A stretch of 64,000 nucleotides of DNA from Bacillus sp. 522_BSPC (GTDB taxonomy: Bacteria; Bacillota; Bacilli; Bacillales; Cytobacillaceae). Below the pieces are notes generated by a model. It saw only the letters and a list, made by a program, of their open reading frames with translations, did not search any database and had not been told where the DNA came from. The stretch is from assembly GCF_001076885.1 (NCBI RefSeq), contig NZ_JVDT01000077.1, positions 1-64,000 on the forward strand, written 5' to 3'. Shown piece after piece: positions 17,742 through 26,641 of the stretch. The number at the start of each line of letters is the position of its first letter. The first letter of the stretch is position 1. The position numbers and the translations under genes were made by a program.

Positions 17742-19256
17742 ATGAAACCTATTATTGTAGCAGCAAAAGGAAAGGAAAAGTTAACAGAAAATTGGAAGTA
17801 CTGTATCGGAACAGGAAGGCTGGGATTGGCTCTTCAGAAAGAATATCTTGATCATTTAAAAATAATCCAGGAGAAAATAGGTTTTAAATATATAAGAGGG
17901 CATGGGCTGCTTTCTGATGATGTTGGTATTTATCGGGAAATGAAGATAGGAGAAGAAGTGAAGGTATTTTATAATTTTACTTATATTGATCGTATCTTTG
18001 ATTCCTTTCTTGATTTGAATCTACGCCCGTTCATTGAATTTGGTTTTATGCCGGAATTGTTAGCTTCTGGTGATCAAACAATTTTTTATTGGAAAGGAAA
18101 TGTTACACCGCCGAAAGATTATCAAAAATGGAGTGATTTAGTTACAGCGGTAGTAGAGCATTTTATCGAAAGATATGGATTAGAGGAAGTAAAAAAATGG
18201 CCATTTGAGGTTTGGAATGAGCCTAACTTAGTGAATTTTTGGAAGGACGCAGATAAGCAAGAATATTTTAAACTATATAAAGTAACGGCATTAGCAATAA
18301 AAGCTGTGAACCAGGATTTACAGGTTGGAGGTCCGGCAATATGCGGGGGAGCAGATGAGTGGATTGTTGATTTCTTGGAATTTTGTCATAAAGAAGAAGT
18401 GCCAGTCGATTTTGTCAGCCGTCATGCCTATACATCGCAAAGTCCTAAGAAAGTGACTCCCGATTACTATTATCAAGACCTAGTGGATAATACGGACATG
18501 CTTCAACAATTTGAGGAAGTACGTGGTCTAATTAAAAAATCAGCCTTTTCTGATTTACCATTCCATATTACAGAATATAATACGTCGTACAGTCCCATTA
18601 ATCCAGTGCATGATACACCACTAAATGCTGCTTATCTTGCACGCATATTGAGTGAGGGAGGAGATTATGTAGACTCATTTTCCTATTGGACATTTAGTGA
18701 TGTTTTTGAGGAGTCTGATATACCGAAGGCACCATTCCATGGAGGGTTTGGGTTAATAGCCCTTCATTCCATCCCAAAGCCTACCTTTCATTTATTTGCC
18801 TTTTTCAACAGGCTTGGTGAGGAAATGCTCTATCGCGATGCCCAAATGATTATTACTCGAAAAGAAAATGGATCTATTGCCCTTGTAGCTTGGAATACTG
18901 TGATGGAAAAAGGGGAGGGCTTTGAAAAAGATTTATTGATACAAATACCTGTTAGCAGCGACCAATACTTTCTTAAGCGGCAAAGTGTCGATGAACACCA
19001 TGCGAATTCTTGGAAAGTGTGGAAAGAAATGGGGAGACCTCGTTTTCCAGACAAACAGTCAATTGAAACATTAAGAGAAGCTTCTATACCAAAGCTTATG
19101 ACGGCAAAAATAAATAAAGAGGAAGAGGGCTATTTAAAGCTTGCTATTACATTATCTAAAAATGAAGTAACGCTAATAGAACTAAATGAAATGAAAGATG
19201 AAACAGAAACATATAAAGGAATCGATGATAGTCTGATAACTTCCTATACGTCTTAA
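17742..19256 (+). CDS. GH39 beta-xylosidase
   Basis: Family 39 glycoside hydrolase, 504 residues from the ATG at 17742. That start follows AGGAGAGAAGGAA and gives numbering that coincides with Geobacillus stearothermophilus XynB1: acid/base E160 in [12 protein letters not shown] and nucleophile E278 in HITEYN; an upstream ATG at 17709 would add 11 residues. It hydrolyses xylo-oligosaccharides to xylose with retention. No signal peptide, so cytoplasmic. The fold is a (beta/alpha)8 barrel with a C-terminal beta-sandwich. It is followed 19 bases later by the GH8 gene. With the GH52 enzyme it makes two unrelated beta-xylosidase families in one island. Confidence 0.96.
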   Translation: MKPIIVAAKGKEKLTENWKYCIGTGRLGLALQKEYLDHLKIIQEKIGFKYIRGHGLLSDDVGIYREMKIGEEVKVFYNFTYIDRIFDSFLDLNLRPFIEFGFMPELLASGDQTIFYWKGNVTPPKDYQKWSDLVTAVVEHFIERYGLEEVKKWPFEVWNEPNLVNFWKDADKQEYFKLYKVTALAIKAVNQDLQVGGPAICGGADEWIVDFLEFCHKEEVPVDFVSRHAYTSQSPKKVTPDYYYQDLVDNTDMLQQFEEVRGLIKKSAFSDLPFHITEYNTSYSPINPVHDTPLNAAYLARILSEGGDYVDSFSYWTFSDVFEESDIPKAPFHGGFGLIALHSIPKPTFHLFAFFNRLGEEMLYRDAQMIITRKENGSIALVAWNTVMEKGEGFEKDLLIQIPVSSDQYFLKRQSVDEHHANSWKVWKEMGRPRFPDKQSIETLREASIPKLMTAKINKEEEGYLKLAITLSKNEVTLIELNEMKDETETYKGIDDSLITSYTS

Positions 19257-19275
19257 AAAAGGAGTGATTGTTTAA

Positions 19276-20406
19276 ATGAGTGGTGCATTTAAAACAGGGA
19301 AATACCGAAATGTATTTAAAGAGTTGGGTTATACAGATCATGCTATTCAGACAAAATTAGAAGATGCGTGGACTCAAATTTTTTATGGAGATAATGACAC
19401 TAGAATATATTTTCCTTCTAGTGATGGTGGTTACTTATTAGATACAGGTAATCTAGATGTTAGAACGGAAGGCATGTCCTATGGAATGATGATTTCTGTC
19501 CAGTTAGATAAAAAAGAGGAATTTGACCGAATATGGAATTGGACAAAGAAGCATATGTACATGCATACTGGTGAAAATGCTGGCTATTTTGCTTGGTCTT
19601 GCAATCCAGATGGAACAAAGCGGGCGTATGGTCCAGCTCCAGATGGAGAAGAGTATTTTGCACTTGCTCTATTTTTTGCAGCACATCGATGGGGAGATGG
19701 GGAAGAACCTTTCAACTATAGTCAGCAAGCAAGAAGCTTATTACGAACCTGCCTACATAAGGGGGAAAATGGAGACGGGAACCCAATGTGGAATTTAGAC
19801 AATAAGTTAATAAAGTTTGTCCCTAATTGTGAATTTACCAATCCGTCCTATCATCTACCTCATTTCTATGAGCTTTTTGCTAGCTGGGCATTTCCGGAAG
19901 ATCGAGGATTTTGGAAGGAAGCTGCCAAGGCAAGTCGTGAATATTTGGAACTTTCTTGCCATCCAGAAACAGGGCTCTCCCCTGAATATGCCTTTTATGA
20001 TGGGACACCAAATAATGAAAAAGGCTACGGCCATTTTTATAGTGATTCCTATCGTGTTGCTGGGAATATTGGTCTTGATTATGAATGGTTTAGAGGAAGT
20101 GAATGGGAAAGGAAAACGGCTAATAAAATTCAGAACTTTTTCGCAGAAATCGATCCTGAAGATTACAGAAGATATACTATTGATGGAGTTCCTTTTTCTG
20201 AGAAATCACTTCATCCAATTGGGTTAATTGCAACAAATGCAATGGCTTCTTTAGCAGCAGAAGGCCCGAATGCGAAACGAATGGTTGAATTATTTTGGAA
20301 TACACCGATCCGAAAAGGGGATAGGCGTTATTATGATAATTGTTTATACTTTTTTAGTTTACTGGCTTTAAGTGGTAATTTCCGAATTTGGAATCCTGCA
20401 GAATAA
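19276..20406 (+). CDS. GH8 reducing-end xylose-releasing exo-oligoxylanase
   Basis: Family 8 glycoside hydrolase, 376 residues, closely resembling the Bacillus halodurans Rex enzyme, which inverts configuration and removes xylose from the reducing end of oligomers. Compared from memory with Rex (E70, D263, H319), the equivalents are E65 in VRTEGMSYGMM, D257 in FYSDSYR and H313 in SLHPIGL. No signal peptide is seen, so it acts in the cytoplasm on imported oligosaccharides, complementing the beta-xylosidases that work from the non-reducing end. It has an AAAAAAGGAGTG ribosome-binding site and lies 19 bases after the GH39 gene. Its stop faces the convergent ROK gene. Confidence 0.94.
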   Translation: MSGAFKTGKYRNVFKELGYTDHAIQTKLEDAWTQIFYGDNDTRIYFPSSDGGYLLDTGNLDVRTEGMSYGMMISVQLDKKEEFDRIWNWTKKHMYMHTGENAGYFAWSCNPDGTKRAYGPAPDGEEYFALALFFAAHRWGDGEEPFNYSQQARSLLRTCLHKGENGDGNPMWNLDNKLIKFVPNCEFTNPSYHLPHFYELFASWAFPEDRGFWKEAAKASREYLELSCHPETGLSPEYAFYDGTPNNEKGYGHFYSDSYRVAGNIGLDYEWFRGSEWERKTANKIQNFFAEIDPEDYRRYTIDGVPFSEKSLHPIGLIATNAMASLAAEGPNAKRMVELFWNTPIRKGDRRYYDNCLYFFSLLALSGNFRIWNPAE

Positions 20407-20463
20407 GGACTAAAGATTATTCATACTTGTAAAAAAATTTTGACTAAATCTACGAAAATAGCA

Positions 20464-21639
20464 TTAATCCGGTTGCACCATAAACCTTAGAAAGTTCTCT
20501 GTGGTAAAAGCAGCAGACCCTAGCGCAGAAGAGGAAAAATCGATATCTGAAAAATGGATAGCAAGTTCCGATTGATGAAAGGGTAAAGTATGATTACTTA
20601 TCATTTTTTTCACGCGTGGCTCTATCCATTTTTTTGCTAAGGTTAGACGATTGCCAATAATAACTTGCTCTGGATTAAAGGTATGAATGATATTAATTAT
20701 TCCAGCTCCTAAATGATCACCAACATCATTCAATAGATTGATTGCTAGCTCATTTCCTTGGTTGGCAAGTTCAATCAAATCATTTAAATGGACTTGATCT
20801 GTATCCCCATGCTTCCATTCGGAGGCTTTCGTTAATAGATATTGCTCCGATGCATATAGCTCCCAACAGCCAATATTACCACATCGACATTTCATTCCAT
20901 CCTTTTGAATGGTCATATGGCCTATTTCTCCAGAATAACCATTGCTTCCTTTATACAATTCTCCGTCCATAATAATTCCAGCGCCAATACCAATTCCCGC
21001 ACTTACATAGATAAGATTTTGATAAGGTTGGCCGAGACCAAATTGCTTCTCTCCATATGCTCCTGCGTTTGCTTCGTTTTCAACTAAGACTGGCAGATTA
21101 AATAATTCTTCTAAAGGCTTTTTTAGGGAAACATTATGCCATCCAAGATTTGGAGCAAGCAGAATATCGCCTTCCATGTTAATAATGCCAGGTGCTCCAA
21201 TACCAATCCCGATTACACCATAAGGAGACTCAGGAGCAATGTCCATTAAAGTAGTAATTATATTTTTAATAATCTGTAGTGTATCTTCAAAGGTTAAATT
21301 TACATACTTTTCATTGATTCGGTGGATGATCTTTCCTTGTAAATCAGTTAAGATTCCTAATATGTAATTGACACCTAGGTCGATACCAATCGAATAACCA
21401 GCATGTTCATTTAATAGTAACATGACAGGTCTTCTGCCCCCACTCGATTCTCCATGACCAGATTCATAAATTAATTGTTTGTCTAGTAACTCAGATACTA
21501 AGGAGGAAACAGTTCCTTTTGTTAAACCTGTTTGTTGAGCTATTTCAGCTCGGGAAATAGGAGCAGTGTTCTTAATTAAATTTAAACAGAGTGATTTATT
21601 CTCTTTTTTAACTAGTTGTTGATTCCAAGTGACATGCAT
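20464..21639 (-). CDS. ROK-family repressor, XylR-like
   Basis: ROK transcriptional repressor of 391 residues. The ATG at 21639 is preferred over one 24 bases upstream, because AAGGAGAG lies between them and XylR proteins begin similarly just before the HTH. The N-terminal winged HTH contains PISRAEIAQQTGLTKGTVSSLVSEL; then comes the ROK sugar-kinase-like domain with SIGIDLGVNYI and the structural zinc motif CRCGNIGCW. Known role: XylR blocks xylose genes until xylose binds. Upstream are a perfect palindrome (21727-21750) and a XylR-type operator (21828-21852), so it probably regulates itself and the divergent aldo/keto reductase. A second ROK regulator adjoins xylA, so the division of labour is uncertain. 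Confidence 0.9.
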   Translation of the reverse strand: MHVTWNQQLVKKENKSLCLNLIKNTAPISRAEIAQQTGLTKGTVSSLVSELLDKQLIYESGHGESSGGRRPVMLLLNEHAGYSIGIDLGVNYILGILTDLQGKIIHRINEKYVNLTFEDTLQIIKNIITTLMDIAPESPYGVIGIGIGAPGIINMEGDILLAPNLGWHNVSLKKPLEELFNLPVLVENEANAGAYGEKQFGLGQPYQNLIYVSAGIGIGAGIIMDGELYKGSNGYSGEIGHMTIQKDGMKCRCGNIGCWELYASEQYLLTKASEWKHGDTDQVHLNDLIELANQGNELAINLLNDVGDHLGAGIINIIHTFNPEQVIIGNRLTLAKKWIEPRVKKMISNHTLPFHQSELAIHFSDIDFSSSALGSAAFTTENFLRFMVQPD

Positions 21640-21726
21640 AGCTATTCCTACTCTCCTTCTCATAATGATGGAATTATGTGTTTGTTGGGTTAATTTTCTA
21701 CATACTCCGAATCTTGCTTTGGGTCT

Positions 21727-21750
21727 TAGTATAATTGATTAATTATACTA
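21727..21750. promoter_or_regulatory. Perfect 24-bp palindrome upstream of ROK regulator gene
   Basis: TAGTATAATT, a GATT spacer, then AATTATACTA: ten-base arms with no mismatch. It includes TATAAT-like elements on both strands and lies about 90 bases before the repressor start, so it is a candidate autoregulatory operator overlapping the promoter. The half-site begins with TTAGTATA, also seen in the xylA operator. AT-richness lowers the weight. Confidence 0.6.
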
Positions 21751-21827
21751 TATTTTCTTTATGAACCAAACCGAAAGAGAATTTGTTTATAGTCTTTTAA
21801 GAAAAATCCAAGAGGATGTATAGAAAG

Positions 21828-21869
21828 TTAGTTTATTTAATATACAAACTTAGGGTTGGTTGTTATAAT
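21828..21869 (+). promoter_or_regulatory. XylR-type operator and promoter of aldo/keto reductase gene
   Basis: The 25-base site 21828-21852 has the layout of Bacillus XylR operators, TTAGTTT-ATTT-...-ACAAACT. A promoter follows: TATACA (21841-21846) as -35, a 17-base spacer and a perfect TATAAT (21864-21869). The operator overlaps the -35 box, as expected for repression. The gene starts 125 bases further on. Confidence 0.7.
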
Positions 21870-21994
21870 TTCTCTAAGAGCACTTATTTTTTAGAAATAG
21901 GAGAAGTACTGTATAGCTACCGCTTCCTTTATAATAGAATAAGGCTCAATAAATATTTGCGTAAGTATTCATAGCTAATGGAGGTGCTCACAAA

Positions 21995-22978
21995 TTGAAT
22001 TACAGAGATTTAGGAAACACAGGACTAAAAATCAGTGAAGTAAGTTTCGGTACATGGGCAATTGGTGGTTCATGGGGAAAGGTTGATGACAGTGAAGCAT
22101 TAAAATCCTTAGACTTGGCGATTGAAAAAGGGGTAAACTTTTTTGATACAGCTGATGTTTATGGTGAAGGACATAGTGAAGAATTACTTGCAAAGGCAAC
22201 GAAGGGAAAAGAGGATCAAATTCATATTGCGACTAAATTTTGTCGTGGCGGCGATATTTTTGCAAAGGAAACATACTCTTTGGAAAGTGTTCGCAAATAT
22301 TGTGAAAATAGCTTAAAACGACTAAATAGAGAAGCAATTGATTTATATCAAATCCATTGTCCGCCAACAGATATTTTAAAAGGTGGTCAAGTATTTGAAG
22401 TACTTGATAAATTGCAGCAAGAAGGAAAAATTCGCAACTATGGGGTAAGTGTTGAAACAGTGGAAGAGGGGCTAATATGTTTGCAAAATCCAAATGTAAA
22501 AGCTTTACAAGTAATATTTAATATTTTTCGTCAAAAACCACTGGAGGAATTGATTCCTGAAGCCGAGAAAAAGGGTGTCGGAATTCTTGTTCGACTTCCG
22601 TTGGCAAGTGGATTACTTACTGGGAAATTCACGAAAGCGCATACTTTCGCTGAAGATGATCATCGAAAGTTTAATGAAAATGGAGAAGCTTTTAATGTAG
22701 GGGAAACATTTGCAGGTCTTGGCTTTGCAAAAGGTGTAGAGTTAGCGGATGAACTATCTTGGATTGCAAATGGTCGAGAGTCAATGGCTACAGCTGCATT
22801 ACGATGGATCTTGGATCAACAAGGGATATCTTGTGTAATCCCTGGATTTAAAAATCGTCAGCAAATTGTTGAAAACTTAAAGGCTTTAGAAGAAAAAACA
22901 TTTCATACCGAGGAATTACAAACTTTAAGAACTTTTTATGAAGAAAAAGTTAAAAATGCCATTCGAGGGCCTTACTAA
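21995..22978 (+). CDS. Aldo/keto reductase
   Basis: NAD(P)H-dependent aldo/keto reductase of 327 residues, in the YhdN/IolS-like group. The catalytic tetrad is visible: D51 and Y56 in FFDTADVYGEG, K81 in IATKF and H120 in YQIHCPP. C-terminal cofactor-binding residues lie in CVIPGFKNRQQIVENLKA. It starts with TTG behind GGAGGTG. Its promoter carries a XylR-like operator, so it may be induced by xylose. Xylose reduction or detoxification of an aldehyde are possible roles, but the substrate cannot be read from sequence. A terminator follows directly. It marks the right end of the island. Confidence 0.9.
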   Translation: MNYRDLGNTGLKISEVSFGTWAIGGSWGKVDDSEALKSLDLAIEKGVNFFDTADVYGEGHSEELLAKATKGKEDQIHIATKFCRGGDIFAKETYSLESVRKYCENSLKRLNREAIDLYQIHCPPTDILKGGQVFEVLDKLQQEGKIRNYGVSVETVEEGLICLQNPNVKALQVIFNIFRQKPLEELIPEAEKKGVGILVRLPLASGLLTGKFTKAHTFAEDDHRKFNENGEAFNVGETFAGLGFAKGVELADELSWIANGRESMATAALRWILDQQGISCVIPGFKNRQQIVENLKALEEKTFHTEELQTLRTFYEEKVKNAIRGPY

Positions 22979-23002
22979 ATACTAAAGACAAGTTTGCAAA
23001 GA

Positions 23003-23043
23003 AAAAGAGCTGTGAATCATTTGATATTCACGGCTCTTTTTTC
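23003..23043 (+). terminator. Intrinsic terminator, probably bidirectional
   Basis: AAGAGCTGTGAAT pairs with ATTCACGGCTCTT around an 8-base loop, followed by a T-run and preceded by an A-run. It separates the reductase gene from the convergent ytvI. Confidence 0.88.
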
Positions 23044-23050
23044 AGTTCCC

Positions 23051-24175
23051 TTATTTTGGTATCTCACTTTCCCCTTTAATAAATCTCCAGATGTCATGAA
23101 ATACATTTACTCTATGTAAGGTAGTGATAATGACGAGAGAGACTGGACCAATGATCAGGCCAATAAAACCAAAAAGCTTGAAACCAACAAACAAGGAAAT
23201 TAATGTTGCTAATGGGTCTAACCCAATGTTAGATGAGAGAATTTTTGGCTCCATAATTTGTCGTTGGACAAGCACGATAGTATAAAGCACGGATAACCCA
23301 ATTGCGAGGACAATTTGCCCTGTGATAATTTCATAAATAATCCAAGGAACAAATATTAATCCTGTACCTAAATAGGGGATAATATCTACTATTCCAGTTA
23401 ATAGCGCTATCGTAATAGCATAATCTACTCGGAGGATTAATAGGCCGATTAAAATAATAACGGTTGTGATGGAAACAAGTGTTAATTGAGCTTTTAAAAA
23501 TCCGAACAACGCTTTCTTTAATTCAAAGAATACAGTTTTTCCACTAATTAGCCATTTAGAAGGAAAGAATTTTCCAAACTTTAAAGATAAACGAACCCAG
23601 TCTTTACTAATAAAAAATGTTGCCAATAAAGAAAATATTAGGACACTTGCTGCATTAGGAAACCAGGACAAGATAATGGGAATATTAAGGAAAATAGATT
23701 GTAAAAAATCTCCCATAACATTGCCAACTTGTTCACCAACTTTATTTATATTTGACATAATGGTATCCTGTTGGCCTGTTTCGAGATTATCAAAGGTTTG
23801 CGATATTTTATTATATAATGGGATGATTTGTCCTGCGAATAAATCTTCTATATATCGAATGATGATATCAATATGTTTTGGTACTACCTCTCCTAAATAT
23901 GCTGTGCCTGCAACTATTTCTGCGATTAATAATGAAAGTAATCCAGCAAAAACAGATAAAATGAGTAGAATGCTTACAATAACCGCAAAAGCTCTTGGTA
24001 ATTTACACGTAAATTGCAGGAAATTTACGAGTGGATTCATTAGAAAAGCAATAAGAAAGCCTATAATAAAAGGGTAGGTGACTTTGGATAAATAAAAGAT
24101 GCTTACAAATAATAGGATGGTAGCAATAAGTACTACCATAAATCGAATCGTACGATACAAATAAGTCAAATTCAA
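23051..24175 (-). CDS. ytvI: Sporulation membrane protein YtvI (AI-2E/PerM family)
   Basis: Polytopic membrane protein of about 374 residues in the AI-2E exporter (PerM) superfamily, with roughly seven to eight hydrophobic segments and the conserved C-terminal pattern PYLGTGLIFVPWIIYEI then MEPKILSSNIGLDPL. The likely start is a TTG at 24175, because the ATG at 24190 contains the GGGAGG ribosome-binding site itself. In Bacillus subtilis ytvI lies beside ytwI and citZ, as here, and carries a sporulation annotation; the transported substrate is unknown. It is divergent from ytwI. The gene marks where the conserved backbone resumes after the xylan island. Confidence 0.88.
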   Translation of the reverse strand: MNLTYLYRTIRFMVVLIATILLFVSIFYLSKVTYPFIIGFLIAFLMNPLVNFLQFTCKLPRAFAVIVSILLILSVFAGLLSLLIAEIVAGTAYLGEVVPKHIDIIIRYIEDLFAGQIIPLYNKISQTFDNLETGQQDTIMSNINKVGEQVGNVMGDFLQSIFLNIPIILSWFPNAASVLIFSLLATFFISKDWVRLSLKFGKFFPSKWLISGKTVFFELKKALFGFLKAQLTLVSITTVIILIGLLILRVDYAITIALLTGIVDIIPYLGTGLIFVPWIIYEIITGQIVLAIGLSVLYTIVLVQRQIMEPKILSSNIGLDPLATLISLFVGFKLFGFIGLIIGPVSLVIITTLHRVNVFHDIWRFIKGESEIPK

Positions 24176-24368
24176 CGTTAGTCCTCCCATTTTTAGTATA
24201 ATAAATAGTGGTCACTTAATTTATTAAGAATAAGAATAGAAATATATTCCTTTTGTCATTCATATTTTCTATACTTATGCTTTTTTAATCGGAAATCCTG
24301 CTTTTTATTATAAAATAATAAGTCGGATGGAAAATTTCAGCATAATTTTTTTAAAAGGAGAATTATCC

Positions 24369-24836
24369 ATGTTTTTATTTAGCCAACCATATTTATTTTT
24401 ATATTTGCTTTTGGCAATTGCACTTGTTGCCAAAAACAATTCTTTAATTATTGCCGTTGTTTTTTTGTTAGTATTAAAACTGATTGGAATAGATAATAAG
24501 CTTTTTTCTTTGATTCAATCTAAAGGAATTAATTGGGGAGTAACGATTATTACTATTGCTGTTCTTGTACCAATTGCAACAGGAGATATTGGCTTTAAAG
24601 ATCTATCTGCAACATTTAAATCACCTTATGCTTGGATTGCGCTGATTTCTGGAATTATGGTAGCATTACTAGCAAAAGGCGGAGTAAATTTATTAGCCGA
24701 TTCTCCTGAGATTACGACAGCGCTGGTTCTTGGGACTATTTTGTCTGTGGCTGTCTTTAATGGGGTAGCAGTAGGACCGTTAATTGGAGCAGGAATAGCT
24801 TATGCTGCAATTAAAGTGGTAGAGTGGATAACATAA
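24369..24836 (+). CDS. ytwI: DUF441 membrane protein YtwI
   Basis: Small membrane protein of 155 residues, DUF441 family. The ATG at 24369 follows AAAAGGAGAATT; an upstream in-frame ATG at 24327 has no ribosome-binding site. Four hydrophobic segments are visible, the first at residues 6-40. Its constant position between ytvI and citZ supports the name. Function is unknown. The stop codon lies within the loop of a perfect hairpin (24818-24847). Confidence 0.87.
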   Translation: MFLFSQPYLFLYLLLAIALVAKNNSLIIAVVFLLVLKLIGIDNKLFSLIQSKGINWGVTIITIAVLVPIATGDIGFKDLSATFKSPYAWIALISGIMVALLAKGGVNLLADSPEITTALVLGTILSVAVFNGVAVGPLIGAGIAYAAIKVVEWIT

Positions 24837-24847
24837 TCCACTCTACC
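24818..24847 (+). terminator. Hairpin spanning the ytwI stop codon
   Basis: GGTAGAGTGGAT and ATCCACTCTACC form a perfect 12-bp stem with a 6-base loop that includes the start of the TAA stop. There is no U-tract, so it is more likely a 3'-end stabiliser or processing hairpin than a full intrinsic terminator. Confidence 0.55.
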
Positions 24848-24960
24848 GGCAGACAGTTGATTGGGATTTATGGTATAATTCAAGAATAAAAGAATATAGT
24901 GTAAAAGGGAATCAGAAAAAAATTTTTTTACTATATCTACAGTTTTTAAGTATAAAATAT

Positions 24961-24989
24961 GAGACATTTTAACGTTTTTTGTTTATAAT
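24961..24989 (+). promoter_or_regulatory. Probable citZ promoter
   Basis: GAGACA (24961-24966), a 17-base spacer, then TATAAT (24984-24989). The -35 matches four of six positions. Transcription would begin near 24996, giving a leader of about 325 bases that contains the cre-like palindrome. Confidence 0.5.
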
Positions 24990-25042
24990 GAGTATGTAGT
25001 TACAATTATCTCATCTATAAGTACCAAAATCGTTTATTTTTT

Positions 25043-25070
25043 TATTTGAAAATGTAAGCATTTTCAAATA
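25043..25070 (+). promoter_or_regulatory. cre-like palindrome in citZ leader
   Basis: Twelve-base arms (TATTTGAAAATG and CATTTTCAAATA) flank TAAG. Within it, TGTAAGCATTTTCA (25053-25066) fits the cre consensus except A for G in the central CG. CcpA represses citZ in Bacillus subtilis, so a site here is expected. It lies about 60 bases after the likely start of transcription. Confidence 0.7.
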
Positions 25071-25320
25071 TAGAATACTCACTTTAATGTTTAACGAAAA
25101 AACTCCCCCATCTTTTTTAAAATAAATCCGGATTACATTTTTAATTGATTTTTAGGTACATATTCAGTTAATCTAACAAAATAGTGAACATTTACTTTAG
25201 AGTGTATTCCATTGCTTTGGTTTTACAGATTTTAACAATATTGGTAACTACGATAGATACAATATGGGAGTTTGAAAGATTTGTACTACTAAAAAGAAAA
25301 AGTGTGAAGGAGAGATATGT

Positions 25321-26436
25321 ATGGCTGTTACAAAAGGGCTTGAGGGGATTATTGCTACAACATCTTCTATCAGTTCCATTATAGATGATTCACTCGCTTA
25401 TGTTGGTTATGATATTGATGTGTTAGCAGAGAATTCCAGTTTTGAAGAAGTTGTATATTTATTATGGCATCAAAAGCTACCAAATGATAGCGAATTGGCA
25501 GAACTAAAACAAGAATTAGCAGATAATGCTGAATTACCTATCTCTTTGATTGAACAAATGAAACTAATCCCGTTAGATAAGGTACACCCAATGGCTGTAC
25601 TTCGCTCAAGTGTATCTTTATTAGGAGCTTATGATGAAAGCGCAGATAGCATGGATTCTGAATCAAACTATTTCAAGGCTGTAAGGCTTCAAGCGAAAAT
25701 TCCAACTATCGTAACAGCTTTTTCAAGGTTAAGGAAAGGGCTTGATCCAATTTCTCCAAGAAAGGATTTAGGATTTGCCGCTAATTTCCTTTATATGCTA
25801 ACTGGAAAGGAACCTGAAGCAATTGCGATAGAGGCTTTTAATAAAGCACTTGTTCTTCATGCAGATCATGAGTTAAATGCCTCAACTTTTACAGCTAGAG
25901 TATGTGTCGCTACTTTATCGGATGTATACTCAGGGGTTACGTCGGCAATTGGTGCGTTAAAAGGGCCACTTCATGGTGGGGCGAACGAAGCTGTTATGAA
26001 GATGTTGAAAGAAATCGGAAGTATCGAAAATGTAGAGCCATATATTAGAGAAAAGATGGCGAAAAAAGAAAAGATAATGGGATTTGGTCATCGTGTATAT
26101 CGAAAGGGCGATCCTCGTGCGAAGCATTTAAAGGAAATGGCAAGAAAATTAACGCAGTTAACAGGGGAGCCTCAACTATATGATATGAGTATTAAAATTG
26201 AGAGCCTGTTAAAAGAAGAAAAAAATCTAGTGCCAAATGTAGACTTCTTTTCTGCATCTGTTTATCATAGTTTAGGTATTGACCATGATTTATTTACGCC
26301 AATTTTTGCTGTAAGCAGGGTTTCAGGTTGGCTTGCTCACATTCTTGAGCAGTATGAGAATAATCGTCTTATTAGACCAAGAGCAGATTATGTTGGTCCT
26401 GAACGCTTAGAATATGTACCAGTTCATCAACGTTAA
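25321..26436 (+). CDS. citZ: Citrate synthase
   Basis: Citrate synthase of 371 residues (type I short form, as in Bacillus), condensing oxaloacetate and acetyl-CoA. The active-site region LKGPLHGGANEAVMKML holds the first catalytic histidine, MGFGHRVYRKGDPRA the second, and NVDFFSASVYHSLGI the catalytic aspartate. The start follows GAAGGAGAG. It begins the citZ-icd-mdh set, although a 205-base gap with a hairpin separates it from icd. A cre-like palindrome in the leader implies carbon catabolite repression. Confidence 0.97.
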   Translation: MAVTKGLEGIIATTSSISSIIDDSLAYVGYDIDVLAENSSFEEVVYLLWHQKLPNDSELAELKQELADNAELPISLIEQMKLIPLDKVHPMAVLRSSVSLLGAYDESADSMDSESNYFKAVRLQAKIPTIVTAFSRLRKGLDPISPRKDLGFAANFLYMLTGKEPEAIAIEAFNKALVLHADHELNASTFTARVCVATLSDVYSGVTSAIGALKGPLHGGANEAVMKMLKEIGSIENVEPYIREKMAKKEKIMGFGHRVYRKGDPRAKHLKEMARKLTQLTGEPQLYDMSIKIESLLKEEKNLVPNVDFFSASVYHSLGIDHDLFTPIFAVSRVSGWLAHILEQYENNRLIRPRADYVGPERLEYVPVHQR

Positions 26437-26565
26437 AAAGGATATAATTCCCCATAGAGTAAAAGGATGATATATACTTAGTGTTGTAGAGTTTAATAAA
26501 AGGATTAACGTTTACTTAATTTTATTCGTCAGAATAGTAAATATAATCAGCTTTTATAAGCTTGT

Positions 26566-26611
26566 TATAATAAATTATTTCATTCTTTTTCCAATTGATT
26601 GCATTGGAAAA
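26566..26611 (+). promoter_or_regulatory. Possible icd promoter (-10) and leader hairpin
   Basis: A perfect TATAAT (26566-26571) has no convincing -35. It is followed by the hairpin TTTTCCAAT - 7-base loop - ATTGGAAAA (26587-26611), just before the icd ribosome-binding site. It may set separate expression of icd within the citZ operon. Confidence 0.35.
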
Positions 26612-26641
26612 GGAAACTATTTTTTACGGAGGGATAGAAGC

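Noticed and set aside
25184-25384. 66-codon frame (ATT/GTG-like start region) just before and overlapping citZ
   Set aside because: No ribosome-binding site, overlaps the start of citZ, and lies in the citZ leader; no recognisable protein.
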